NCBI RefSeq assembly: GCF_001625085.1
Contig: NZ_BDAW01000015.1
Span: 1-64,000, forward strand
DNA from: Nocardia acidivorans NBRC 108247
GTDB lineage: Bacteria; Actinomycetota; Actinomycetes; Mycobacteriales; Mycobacteriaceae
Direction of reading: 5' to 3'
Length of the DNA: 64,000 nucleotides
Positions 34,979 to 43,499 of this stretch are shown here, one piece after another. The notes below the pieces were generated by a model. It worked only from the letters and a program-made list of their open reading frames with translations. It was not told the origin of the DNA and searched no databases. The translations under genes were made by a program, and so were the position numbers. Numbering within the stretch: the first letter of the stretch is position 1; each line of letters starts with the position of its first letter.

Positions 34979-35748
34979 GCGGCACGGCATTCAACGACGG
35001 CGCAGTTCGGAAAGTGGGACTGGTCACCGGCGCCGGCAGCGGGATCGGGCGCGCGGCGGCAATCGAGTTCGCCCGGCAGGGTGCCGCGGTCGCGGTGCTC
35101 GATATCGACGTGAGTGCGGCGGACGAGACCGTCGAGATGATCGGTCGAGACGACGGGGAAGCAGTGGCGATCGCCGTCGACATCGCCGACGAAGAATCCG
35201 TGCGTGCGGCCGTGGCGCGCGCGGTCGCGGCCTACGGTGGTCTCGACTTCGCCGTGAACAACGCCGGTATGGCATCGCATCACCGGCGGCTCGACCAGAT
35301 GACGTTGGACCAGTTCGAACGCGTGGTGCACGTCAACCTGGCCGGGACGTTCCTGTGCATGAAATACGAACTGCCCCTGCTGAAATGCGGCGGCGCGATC
35401 GTCAATATCGCCTCCAATGGCGGCCTGTACGCGATTCCGACCGCCCCCGCCTACGTGGCCGCCAAGCACGGCATCGTCGGGCTCACCAAGGTCGCCGCGG
35501 TCGACTACGCGCCCAACGGCATTCGGGTCAATGCCGTCTGTCCGGGCCCGACCCTCACGCCCGGGTTCGAGAAGGTGGCGGCAGCCGCGCCGGGCATCGA
35601 CTTGATCGCGATGCAAGCGTCGACCACCCCGCTGGGCCGGCTGGCGACGCCGGAAGAGGCCGCCGCGGCGGCGGTCTGGCTCTGTTCGGACGCCGCGTCC
35701 TTCGTCACCGGGATTGCGTTGTCGGTCGACGGTGGGCGGCGAGCATGA
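34975..35748 (+). CDS. short-chain dehydrogenase/reductase
   Basis: This 257-residue classical SDR has the NAD(P) motif LVTGAGSGIGRAAAIEFARQ, the NNAG motif (VNNAGMASH), the active-site serine region IVNIASNGG, the YVAAK motif (YxxxK) and the C-terminal SFVTGIALSVDGG. It oxidises or reduces an alcohol/ketone. Here it may act as a dihydrodiol- or alcohol-dehydrogenase-like step of the aromatic pathway. Its start overlaps the preceding small gene by four bases, so translation is coupled. The downstream region is decayed (35816-36161). Confidence 0.93.
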   Translation: MSGTAFNDGAVRKVGLVTGAGSGIGRAAAIEFARQGAAVAVLDIDVSAADETVEMIGRDDGEAVAIAVDIADEESVRAAVARAVAAYGGLDFAVNNAGMASHHRRLDQMTLDQFERVVHVNLAGTFLCMKYELPLLKCGGAIVNIASNGGLYAIPTAPAYVAAKHGIVGLTKVAAVDYAPNGIRVNAVCPGPTLTPGFEKVAAAAPGIDLIAMQASTTPLGRLATPEEAAAAAVWLCSDAASFVTGIALSVDGGRRA

Positions 35749-35815
35749 CGCGGGCCGGAAGCGTCGAGACCCTTCGATGGATCGCGTCGTCGACCGACGA
35801 TCACCGAGGCTCGGG

Positions 35816-36072
35816 TCATGCGCCATGGTGAGCCTCGAGCAGCAACTTCGTGGTGAGCTCGATGTGGTCGCGAAGCGCTTCGACAGTGCCCGGTGGAACC
35901 GCGAATGTGCTTGGAGCCAGCGTTCATTGATCGCGCCGTTCTCGTCGCTGTATGGCGCGCGGGCCAGATTGTGATGCGCCGCAAGCAGATCGGACTCCCA
36001 CTCCACCGTCCCGTGCGCCAGAGACTCGCGTACGACGTGCGTTTCGATAACCACGCGAGGCCGGGCGATCAC
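35816..36072 (-). pseudogene. GntR-family regulator remnant (FCD domain)
   Basis: The frame ending near 35888 carries SLAHGTVEWESDLLAAHHNL, then NERWLQAHSRFHRAL, which is the FCD ligand domain of GntR regulators. A second frame reads TVEALRDHIELTTKLLLEA, the normal C-terminus of such a protein, ending at the TGA complement at 35816. The DNA-binding domain and about 40 residues between FHRAL and TVEAL are absent, and a frameshift joins the halves. The intact parent was probably a local regulator of this cluster, now lost. Confidence 0.7.
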
Positions 36073-36083
36073 TCCACGAACGG

Positions 36084-36161
36084 GGGCCGCCGCCTCCGTC
36101 GTTCATCAACCCCGAAGACCTTGCCGCGTACATGACCGGTGCGCACACGGAAATCAACTGA
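36084..36161 (+). pseudogene. possible 3' fragment of an unknown gene
   Basis: The plus strand just before the amidohydrolase reads FINPEDLAAYMTGAHTEIN and then a stop (36159-36161). This looks like a genuine protein C-terminus rather than noise, but no upstream frame continues it, and I cannot name the family. It suggests that a gene once stood before the amidohydrolase and was lost in the rearrangement that also removed most of the GntR gene. The remaining gap between 35749 and 36188 holds nothing else I can support. Confidence 0.3.
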
Positions 36162-36188
36162 GCGCTACCCGATAGAAAGGCAAATGTC

Positions 36189-37163
36189 TTGGGCCTCATT
36201 GCGATAGAAGAAGCCTTCGGCATCCCTGAGCTGATGGGCAGGTACCCGGCACCCCGGACGATCACAGCCGCCGACTGGATCGAGGACTGGGCGAAGCGGC
36301 TGTGTGACTACACGACGTACCGACTGCCCGACATGGACGAGCACGGCATCGACATCCAGGTGCTCTCGCTCACCGCTCCCGGTATTCAGGGCGTGACCGA
36401 CTCCCGGCATGCGATCACGGACGCCCGCATGGCCAATGACCATCTGGCCGAGGTGATCGCCGCCCACCCGACCCGATTCCGTGGCCTGGCCGCGCTGCCG
36501 CTACAGGATCCCGAGGCCGCCGTGACCGAACTCCATCGCGCCGTCGGTTCGCTCGGGCTCAGCGGCGCACTGGTCAACGACCACACGCACGGCAGCTATC
36601 TCGACGATCCGCGATACGACACGGTGTGGGCGGCTTTCGAGGAACTGGATGTCCCGCTGTATCTGCACCCGGGTGCCCCGCCCGCCGAGCCGTGGGGTGT
36701 GCTCGCCGGTCGTCCGGAATTGCAAGGGCCCCTGTGGAGTTGGGGTGCCGAGACGAGCGGGCATGCCCTCCGGATCCTGTTCGGTGGGGTGTTCGATCGC
36801 CACCCCCGTGCCAGGGTGATCCTCGGTCACATGGGCGAGTCTCTACCGTTCCAGCTGGCGCGGCTCGACTCGCGCTACGCCCCGCAGGCGGACCGGACGC
36901 TTGCCCGGAAGCCCTCGGCGTATTTCGGCAGCAACATTCTGATCACCACCAGCGGCGTCTGTTCACCGGCGGCTCTCGCGGGAGCGGTCCTGTCGATCGG
37001 TGCCGACGCCATCATGTTCGCCGTCGACTACCCATTCGAAGACACCGGCGAGGCCGTCCGTTTCCTCGACGAGGCCCCGATCAGCGACACCGACCGCGCG
37101 AAGATCGGCCACGGCAACGCCGGGCGAGTACTGCACCTGTCGGCGCGTCACAACCGACCGTGA
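36189..37163 (+). CDS. amidohydrolase of the gamma-resorcylate decarboxylase class
   Basis: This 324-residue metal-dependent enzyme is of the aminocarboxymuconate-semialdehyde/gamma-resorcylate decarboxylase branch. It begins MGLIAIEEAFG, with Glu in place of the HxH motif as in the resorcylate and 2,3-dihydroxybenzoate decarboxylases. It then has VPLYLHPGAPP (metal His), ARVILGHMGESLPF (His) and MFAVDYPFE (Asp). These enzymes remove CO2 non-oxidatively from hydroxybenzoates. TTG 36189 has AAAGG about 9 bases upstream. It is followed by an aromatic-acid transporter and a broken hydroxylase, which supports a hydroxybenzoate-type substrate. Confidence 0.88.
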   Translation: MGLIAIEEAFGIPELMGRYPAPRTITAADWIEDWAKRLCDYTTYRLPDMDEHGIDIQVLSLTAPGIQGVTDSRHAITDARMANDHLAEVIAAHPTRFRGLAALPLQDPEAAVTELHRAVGSLGLSGALVNDHTHGSYLDDPRYDTVWAAFEELDVPLYLHPGAPPAEPWGVLAGRPELQGPLWSWGAETSGHALRILFGGVFDRHPRARVILGHMGESLPFQLARLDSRYAPQADRTLARKPSAYFGSNILITTSGVCSPAALAGAVLSIGADAIMFAVDYPFEDTGEAVRFLDEAPISDTDRAKIGHGNAGRVLHLSARHNRP

Positions 37164-37186
37164 CCCGAACAGCAAAGGAATCGTCC

Positions 37187-38473
37187 GTGGGCACACCACA
37201 ATCCAGCGAATCACCAGAGGGGCTGTCGGCCCTGCCGTGGAAAGCCTTGGTGATCGGGCTGGCAGTCATGACGCTCGAAGGCTACGACCTGGTCGCGTTC
37301 GGCGCGACGACGCCGCTGTTGCTCCGCTACGAGCGGTGGCATCTGTCGCTGTCGGAAATCGGCATGCTCGGCAGTCTCACACCCGTGGGAATGCTGGTCG
37401 GCGCGCTCCTCGTCGGTCAGCTCACCGACCAGTACGGGAGACGACGCATCACATTGGTCAGCCTCGCGGTCGTCTCTCTGGGCATGTTCGGGTGCGTATT
37501 CGCTCCCGCCCCAGAGCTTTTCGGCATCGACCGATTCATTGTCGGCCTGGGGGTCGGCGCGGTCTACCCCGCGATGGGACCGCTGATCTTCGAGCTCGCA
37601 CCCGCGGCGCGAAAGAACCTGAGCGCGGCGATCGTTCAGTGCGGCATCACGATCGGTGGATCGCTGGCGGCTCTGGTGGCCAACGTCTTCCTGCACGGGC
37701 ACAACTTCAGGCTCGAGTACCTCGCCGGCGGTTGCGTCGGGCTGTTGCTGGTACCGATGGCCTACCACTGGCTACCCGAATCACCGGCATACCTACCTAG
37801 CGCGTCCGAAGAGCCGAACGCACTCCGCGACGGTGGAATACGCCTCGTGCTGCGGCCACCGTACCTGGGAACGACAGCACTGTTCTGTGGCATGGTGGCC
37901 TGTTCGTTCCTGCTCATCTTCGGGATCAACACCTGGTTACCGCAGTTGATGCAGGCGGCGCACTACCCATTGGGTTCCTCGCTGACCTTCCTCATGCTGC
38001 TGAATCTCGGGGCGACCATCGGTGGGCTGGTGATCGCGGTGCTCGCCGACCGCATCGGATCCAACGGGCCGATCATCGCGTGTTTCGTCGTCGCCGCCGT
38101 CGCCGTTGCCGGGCTGAGCATCAAGTCCCCGACAGCGATTCTCTACGCGACAGTGATGATCGGTGGCGCTGGCGCGCTCGGTGTGCAAGGGCTCATCAAC
38201 ACCTACATCGCACGCACCTACCCGACGCGCGCCCGGGCCAGCGCCATCGGCGTCGCGTTGGGAATCGGCCGGATCGGCGCCATCGCCGGACCCACACTCG
38301 GCGGCTGGATCCTCGCCGCCGACTTCCCGCCGAGATGGAACTTCGTGCTCTTCGCGATACCGGCACTCCTGGGCGCGATCCTCACTCTTGCCAACCGCCC
38401 GCGAAAGTCCCTGGCGCACAAGCGTGATGCCCACATGATGCGGCCCGACAAGTCGGCTGAACCAGCACTATGA
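37187..38473 (+). CDS. MFS aromatic acid:H+ symporter
   Basis: This protein of about 428 residues has 12 membrane helices and belongs to the AAHS family (PcaK/BenK-like). It has the DGYDL-equivalent MTLEGYDLVAFGATTPLL in the first helix and the MFS motif GQLTDQYGRRRITLV between helices 2 and 3, with the related LADRIGSNGP motif in the second half. Known relatives import benzoate, 4-hydroxybenzoate or protocatechuate. GTG 37187 has AAAGGAA upstream; an alternative GTG 37160 overlaps the amidohydrolase stop. It should supply the substrate of the decarboxylase. The next gene is a broken hydroxylase. Confidence 0.9.
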   Translation: MGTPQSSESPEGLSALPWKALVIGLAVMTLEGYDLVAFGATTPLLLRYERWHLSLSEIGMLGSLTPVGMLVGALLVGQLTDQYGRRRITLVSLAVVSLGMFGCVFAPAPELFGIDRFIVGLGVGAVYPAMGPLIFELAPAARKNLSAAIVQCGITIGGSLAALVANVFLHGHNFRLEYLAGGCVGLLLVPMAYHWLPESPAYLPSASEEPNALRDGGIRLVLRPPYLGTTALFCGMVACSFLLIFGINTWLPQLMQAAHYPLGSSLTFLMLLNLGATIGGLVIAVLADRIGSNGPIIACFVVAAVAVAGLSIKSPTAILYATVMIGGAGALGVQGLINTYIARTYPTRARASAIGVALGIGRIGAIAGPTLGGWILAADFPPRWNFVLFAIPALLGAILTLANRPRKSLAHKRDAHMMRPDKSAEPAL

Positions 38474-38900
38474 GAGAGGCCCTCATGCACACATACGACA
38501 TCGCGGTTGTGGGCTGCGGACCGGTAGGACTGGCTCTCGCCCGGCTGCTGAGCGCGAAGGGGCTGCGGGTCGCCGCGATCGACCCGAACCGGATCGTCCG
38601 CCACCATCCGCGCGCCACCCACCTCGACGAGGGAATCGATGCGCACCCTGCGGGCGCTGGGCGCGGCCGATATGGAGCGGCAGTTTCTGCGCCAAGCCGG
38701 ATGGACACTACAGCGGCCGGGCGGTGCGCCGTTTCTCGAATTCGCCACGCCCAAGGAGGAATCCGACCGGGGCTGGCGCACCGACTACCAGTTTTGTCTG
38801 CGGCGCGCGGATAACCTCGGTTGTGGACCCGGGCGATGGTTCTGCTGTCGAGCCGCGGACAGTGATGCGGTTCGCTTGGAAGGCGTCATCGGAACGTCAT
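38470..38900 (+). pseudogene. broken MhpA-like FAD hydroxylase
   Basis: The first part, with a likely start at 38485 after GAGAGG, reads YDIAVVGCGPVGLALARLLS and then ATHLDEG, which is the FAD motif and N-terminus of MhpA-type 3-(3-hydroxyphenyl)propionate hydroxylases. Near 38630-38640 the sense continues in another frame: MRTLRALGAADMERQFLRQA and TDYQFCLRRADN. After about 38815 the similarity fades, and roughly two-thirds of a normal 500-residue enzyme is missing. So a frameshift and a 3' deletion have both occurred. It sits directly behind the transporter and would have been part of that operon. Confidence 0.75.
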
Positions 38901-38949
38901 AATATCGGGGTCGTAATGCGCCGCTCCGTGTTCTCTTTCGAGAATTCAT

Positions 38950-39423
38950 TCAGGAAGCGGTGCTGATCCGGGTTCGCAATTTCTCGGCGAAAGTGCGCGC
39001 TGCCTCCAGATCCACTGTATTCGGCCGTCCCTTCCGAACACCGCCGACGATCATCAACGGCAACCAGGTGTCGTATCCGAAACAGGAGAAGGTGTCCACC
39101 ACCTCGAAGCCCTTTTTCTCGACCAGGTGCGTAAACATGCGCCGGTAGGGCCGGAACGGCGGCTCCGGGAATCCGCTGGTATTGAAAACGAATGCCTTGC
39201 GCCGTTGGTTTCCGGGCAGCGACTGAACGAATTGGCGCAGCTCGCGATAGAAGGTCATATTACGTACCCCCGAGCCGAATCCCACAAAATCATACTCTGC
39301 CAGTTCGGCCGCACTGATCTCGGCAGGATCGACGACTCGCGCGCCCAGGACCTCACCGATGACGTCGGCAACTTTCCTGGTGTTGCCATGGGACACCGAC
39401 CTGCACACGATGATCGTTTTCAT
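38950..39423 (-). CDS. flavodoxin-like protein
   Basis: This 157-residue protein begins MKTIIVCRSVSHGNTRKVAD, the phosphate loop of flavodoxins, and continues YDFVGFGSGVRNMTFYRELR and KAFVFNTSGFPE, the second and third FMN-contact loops. It probably binds FMN and transfers electrons or acts as a quinone reductase (Flavodoxin_5/WrbA-like). ATG 39423 is the natural start. It lies next to the broken hydroxylase on the opposite strand, and a functional link is not evident. Confidence 0.88.
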   Translation of the reverse strand: MKTIIVCRSVSHGNTRKVADVIGEVLGARVVDPAEISAAELAEYDFVGFGSGVRNMTFYRELRQFVQSLPGNQRRKAFVFNTSGFPEPPFRPYRRMFTHLVEKKGFEVVDTFSCFGYDTWLPLMIVGGVRKGRPNTVDLEAARTFAEKLRTRISTAS

Positions 39424-40076
39424 GCAATCCCCTTGTTACCTCTTGGTTCGGCCTCGGACGGTACACCAAACCTACTGACATTCAAGCAGTTCCGCGGTCA
39501 GTGTCGCCATGGCACCACGAGGTGGACATCGGCGGTGACCGGCTCGTCTCGACAGCGATGGACGTCGTTCTCGGTGGTAATCGCCATCTGGGACGGGCGT
39601 GCTGGCAAGCTACTGCTAATTCTGTTGTGAGCATTCGGATTCGGCGCTTCCGCCGGTATCGCCGGTCACGGTACGGCAGGGGCGAATTCGACAATGCCCC
39701 TGCATGTCGTTGCCACCTGGTCTGGAAATCGTGCGGCTTTGGCAGCCGATTGGAAGGCGCCGCAGCGAAGGTGAAGAAAATGGCTGACCGACGAACTCGA
39801 GCGCGAACCCATCACCGCCGATTGCGCGGCCATCATCGATGAGCTGTAGCGATAGCGAACCAACCGATACACGCGTTCGATCACAGGGCGATCCGCGTCA
39901 AGGTGTGCAGGGTCCACGCCTCGGGGTCGTTCCACGCTTGGGCCGGTGCCCTGATGACGTGGCGGCGGTCCGTCGACCATCGTCATCTTGCCGCGCTGAC
40001 ACCGGTCTCTCCGAGCCGGTGGCGATGCGGGTGTTGTCGTGCGCGGGTGTCGGTGCGGTTGGGTAGCGTCCCGGGT
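39424..40076. other. gap with decayed coding traces
   Basis: No intact gene is supported. On the plus strand a frame near 39780-39850 reads KWLTDELEREPITADCAAII then DEL and a stop, and it is preceded in the same frame by an in-frame stop. On the minus strand near 39900-39960 a tail reads HVIRAPAQAWNDPEAWTLHT. Both look like ends of broken genes. I cannot name their families. Promoter elements for the ligase gene should lie near the right end. Confidence 0.4.
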
Positions 40077-42068
40077 GTGGAAATTGGGGAACGTATTCAG
40101 GAGCTGGCGGGCCGGGTCGTGGAGTTGCGCGATGCCTACTATCGGGGGTCGCCGCTGGTCGCGGACGCGGAGTACGACGTGGTGGAGGATGAGCTGCGGG
40201 CGTTGATCGCGGCGCATCCGGAGCTCACGCCCGAACCCAATCCCTTGGATCAGGTGGGGGCACCCGCGATTCTGCATGCGCCGATTCGGCATTCGCGGCC
40301 GATGCTCTCGCTGGAGAAGGCGACCAAGCCCGAGCAGGTCGAGGCGTTCTTCAGCCGGTTTCCGGGGCAGTCGGTGGTGGTGATGCCCAAGCTGGACGGG
40401 TTGTCGCTGGCGCTGGTGTTCGAGGAGGGCCGACTGGCGCGGGCGGTGACCCGGGGTGACGGCACCACCGGTGATGACGTGACCATGCTGGTGCGGGCGC
40501 TCGTGGACGGCATTCCGGAGCGGATCGAGGTGCCGGGGCGGGTGGAGGTGCGCGGCGAGGCGGTGATGCTGCGGTCGACCTTCGTCGCCTACAACACGGC
40601 GCATCCGGACAAGCCGCTGATCAATCCCCGCAATGCGGCGGCGGGCACGCTGCGGGCGAAGGATCCGGCCACGGTCGCCGAAAGGCGGTTGCGGTTCTTC
40701 GGATTCGATCTGGATATCGCAGCGGGCGAGACCGCGATGGATCTGGAGGAGGGGCTGCTCGCGCTCGGGATCGCGGGAGCGCGGATGCGGCACTGCGCCG
40801 ATGCCGAGCAGGCACAGGCGGCGATCACGGCGATCGAGCAGGGCCGCAATGATCTCGACTACGACCTGGACGGCGCCGTGCTGCGGCTGGCCGATCGGGA
40901 GGCGTACGCCGCGGCGGGGACGCGCTCGAACTCCCCGCGCGGCGCGCTGGCCTACAAGTTCGCCGCCGAGGAGAAGACCACGCTGCTGCGCGAGGTGATC
41001 TGGGATGTCGGCAAAACCGGCAAGATCGTCCCGGTCGCCTGGCTGGAGCCGGTCTTCGTGGGCGGCACCACCGTCACCAAGGCCACGCTCGCCAATCAGG
41101 AGGTGATCCGCGCCCGCGATATCAAGGTCGGCGATACCGTGCTGGTGCGCCGCGCGGGCGATGTGATCCCGTTCGTGGCGGGCGTTCTCGACGCCTCCAA
41201 GCGCACGGGCCAGGAGATCGAGATCCTCGCGCCGACGGTCTGCCCGTCCTGCGGACAGCCGGTCACCGAACAGGGCAACAGCCGAGAACTGTTCTGCACC
41301 AACGTGTCCTGCCCCGCGCAGACGGTACGCAGGCTCATCCACTGGGCCTCGCGCGCGGCCGCGGACATCGATGCCATCGGCGGGGTGTGGATCGAGCGCC
41401 TGGCCGAGGCGGGCATCCTGGAGAGCCCGTCCGACTTCTACGCCCTGACCAAGGAACAACTGCTCGAATTCGATCGGGTCGGTGAGGTCTCGGCCGGGCG
41501 CATGATCGAATCGATCGATGCCAGCCGTCAGGTCGGCCTGCGCCGCGCGCTCATCGGCCTGGCCATTCCGATGGCCTCCGACGGCACCGCAGCCCGTCTG
41601 GCCCGCGCCGGTTTCGGCTCGCTCGAGGAGGTCGCCGACGCGGGCGAGGAACGCCTGCTGGCGGTGGAGGATATCGGTCCGAAGGTCGCCGCCTCCCTGG
41701 TCGCTCATCTCACCCGGCTGCGCCCGGAGCTCGAGAAGTTGCGCGCGGCAGGGGTTTCCCTGGATGTGCGCGCGGAGGACCTGCCCCCGGTGATCGCCGC
41801 AGGGGCGCCGCTGGCGGGTAAGACGGTGGTCATCACCGGTGCGATCAGTGATCCGCGCTCCGGCGAAAAGGTCGCTCGCCCAACGTTTCAGCGCCTCTGC
41901 GAACAGGCGGGCGCGACGGCGGCCTCCTCGGTCTCGGCCAATACCGACATGCTCATCACCGGCGCGGGCGTCGGCGACAGCAAGCTGGCCAAGGCCGAGA
42001 AGCTCGGCGTCGAGGTCGTCGATCAGGGCGAGATCTGGAATTTGCTGATCGAAGCCAAGGTCGTCTAG
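40077..42068 (+). CDS. NAD-dependent DNA ligase, divergent
   Basis: This 663-residue ligase has the Ia NAD-binding domain, an adenylation domain with catalytic lysine K105 in VVMPKLDGLSLAL, an OB fold, a four-cysteine zinc finger (CPSCGQ and CTNVSC), helix-hairpin-helix repeats (ALTKEQLLEFDRVGEVSAGR, VEDIGPKVAASL) and a C-terminal BRCT domain (LAGKTVVITGAISDPRSGEK). After GDGTTGDDVT the usual N-x-RT continuation is replaced by MLVRAL, and other conserved positions differ from housekeeping LigA. The neighbours are not the gat genes typical of the housekeeping ligA locus. It is probably a second ligase. GTG 40077 is used; ligase joins nicks using NAD+. Confidence 0.88.
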   Translation: MEIGERIQELAGRVVELRDAYYRGSPLVADAEYDVVEDELRALIAAHPELTPEPNPLDQVGAPAILHAPIRHSRPMLSLEKATKPEQVEAFFSRFPGQSVVVMPKLDGLSLALVFEEGRLARAVTRGDGTTGDDVTMLVRALVDGIPERIEVPGRVEVRGEAVMLRSTFVAYNTAHPDKPLINPRNAAAGTLRAKDPATVAERRLRFFGFDLDIAAGETAMDLEEGLLALGIAGARMRHCADAEQAQAAITAIEQGRNDLDYDLDGAVLRLADREAYAAAGTRSNSPRGALAYKFAAEEKTTLLREVIWDVGKTGKIVPVAWLEPVFVGGTTVTKATLANQEVIRARDIKVGDTVLVRRAGDVIPFVAGVLDASKRTGQEIEILAPTVCPSCGQPVTEQGNSRELFCTNVSCPAQTVRRLIHWASRAAADIDAIGGVWIERLAEAGILESPSDFYALTKEQLLEFDRVGEVSAGRMIESIDASRQVGLRRALIGLAIPMASDGTAARLARAGFGSLEEVADAGEERLLAVEDIGPKVAASLVAHLTRLRPELEKLRAAGVSLDVRAEDLPPVIAAGAPLAGKTVVITGAISDPRSGEKVARPTFQRLCEQAGATAASSVSANTDMLITGAGVGDSKLAKAEKLGVEVVDQGEIWNLLIEAKVV

Positions 42069-42135
42069 CGGCTCGGCTCGCATCGTCGGCAGACCCGGCG
42101 TGGGGCGGGAGGTGTAGCGGCAGTGGATCGCTCAC

Positions 42136-42666
42136 CTATTGGGCGAGGGGTGACGTATCGCTCGCAGTCGGACGACGTACCAATACGCGAGTGGTGCCGC
42201 CGTCCTCTTCTTCGATATCTCGGACGCGCTCGAAACCGATGCGGTCCAGCAGGGTCAGTGACGCCTTGTTCGGTGCGGCCACGGTGGCATACACCTCGGT
42301 CAGTCCCAGCGCGTCGAAGCCATAGGCGACGATTGCCTCGGCCAGTTCGGTTCCCAGACCGACCCCCCAGGCCGTCGGCACCAGAGCGTAGATGATCTCG
42401 TGGCCTCCGACGGCGTCGGTCGGCTTGATCTCGGCATGCCCGACCAGGAGTCCGTCGCGACGAACTGCCCAGACATCGAACAGGTCCCGGGCATAGACGT
42501 TCGTGAAGATCCGCCCGAACAGGGCCCGGTCCGCAGCTTCGGAAGCGGGCCCGTCGCCCATCCACCGCGTCACCCTGGTGTCCTGGAACAGCGCAACGAA
42601 GTCTTCTTCGTCCTCGGGAACGTACGGCTCCAGGAGCAACCGCTCGGTGCGCAGAGTCGGGGTCAC
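42136..42666 (-). CDS. GNAT acetyltransferase (RimJ/RimL type)
   Basis: This protein of about 176 residues has the RimJ/RimL pattern: LRTERLLLEPYVPEDEEDF at the N-terminus, GHAEIKPTDAVGGHEIIYAL in the middle, the acetyl-CoA loop GVGLGTELAEAIVAYGF, and NKASLTLLDRIGFERV near the end. It acetylates an amino group, on a protein N-terminus or a small molecule. The substrate is unknown. GTG 42666 places the start just before the conserved RTERL segment; a GTG at 42696 would add ten residues. It lies downstream of a TetR gene on the same strand, separated by an imperfect hairpin near 42711-42742. Confidence 0.85.
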   Translation of the reverse strand: MTPTLRTERLLLEPYVPEDEEDFVALFQDTRVTRWMGDGPASEAADRALFGRIFTNVYARDLFDVWAVRRDGLLVGHAEIKPTDAVGGHEIIYALVPTAWGVGLGTELAEAIVAYGFDALGLTEVYATVAAPNKASLTLLDRIGFERVRDIEEEDGGTTRVLVRRPTASDTSPLAQ

Positions 42667-42768
42667 GGACGGCGACGCTACCCAAGCAACGTTCACGTCG
42701 GCAAACCATTTTCACCTGCGCGGACATCGCGCAGAGGGTGAGAACCCTCGGGCGGCAAAGGATCTTGC

Positions 42769-43404
42769 CTACAACAGACTCTGCTCGGTGAGATGCGCCA
42801 GGCAGGTGTCGACCGCATCGGCGGCGGAGCCGGGCAGATCGCCCGCCGCCCAGCGCTCGATGGCAAGGCGCACAGCGGTATTCGCCATGGCGGCCACGAT
42901 CGCCACCTCCAGATCGTCGGGGGAGCGGCCGGTGCGGGCCGCGATAATGGGGATGAGCTGGATTTCGCAGTCCTGCTGCACCCGCAGCCAGGTCGCGCGC
43001 AGGGCGGGGAGTTCGGTCGCGGCATGCAACAGCGGTCGCAGTAGCGTCTCGGCGATTCCCTCCTCGGCGAGCGCCGCGGCCGTGGCGGTGCGATAGGAAC
43101 GCCCGATCGCCTCGCGCAGCGGCAATTCCGGCGGGCACGCGGCGAGTTCATCGGCCCAGGCCCGCGCACCGATCGACAGCAGCGGCGCGACCACGTCCTC
43201 CTTTCCGGGAAAGTACCGGTAGAAGGTGCGCAGCCCCATGCCCGCCGCGGCCGCGATGTCCTCGACAGTCGTTGCGGTGTAACCATTCTCGGCGAACAGA
43301 TGCGCCGCGACCATGGCCACTTCGCGGCGGGTGGCCGCGCGTCTGGTCTCGCTGAGCGCCGGACGGCCCGGGGTGGGGGTGGTACGGATTCGCTCGCCGG
43401 TCAC
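42769..43404 (-). CDS. TetR-family regulator
   Basis: This 211-residue protein has the helix-turn-helix at about residues 45-75 (VEDIAAAAGMGLRTFYRYFPGK), preceded by MVAAHLFAENGYTATT, and an actinobacterial TetR C-terminal domain. GTG 43404 is used. It is divergent from an SDR gene at 43500, and the 95-base gap holds two direct repeats (43436-43470). It most likely represses the SDR gene. Confidence 0.9.
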   Translation of the reverse strand: MTGERIRTTPTPGRPALSETRRAATRREVAMVAAHLFAENGYTATTVEDIAAAAGMGLRTFYRYFPGKEDVVAPLLSIGARAWADELAACPPELPLREAIGRSYRTATAAALAEEGIAETLLRPLLHAATELPALRATWLRVQQDCEIQLIPIIAARTGRSPDDLEVAIVAAMANTAVRLAIERWAAGDLPGSAADAVDTCLAHLTEQSLL

Positions 43405-43435
43405 AGCCGCACTCTACCCACTCAGGAAACACTTA

Positions 43436-43470
43436 ATGGCGCGCCGTGTCATTTATGGCATATCGTGTCA
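43436..43470. repeat. two 16-base direct repeats between TetR and SDR
   Basis: ATGGC-N4-CGTGTCA occurs at 43436-43451 and again at 43455-43470, 19 bases apart start to start. The repeat lies in the TetR-SDR gap and may be the binding site of the TetR protein, although that family more often uses inverted repeats. Confidence 0.5.
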
Positions 43471-43499
43471 GAAACGATCCCATTGATCAGGAGAGCTCC

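Noticed and set aside
39666..42083. Long minus-strand frame of about 800 codons opposite the DNA ligase
   Set aside because: High GC makes long antisense frames common. Its Arg/Gly/Asp/His-rich translation has no domain, while the plus strand encodes a full ligase.
42711..42742. Imperfect hairpin TTCACC-TGCGC before the GNAT gene as a terminator
   Set aside because: The stem needs a three-base bulge and has no T tract, so it is too weak to list as a terminator.
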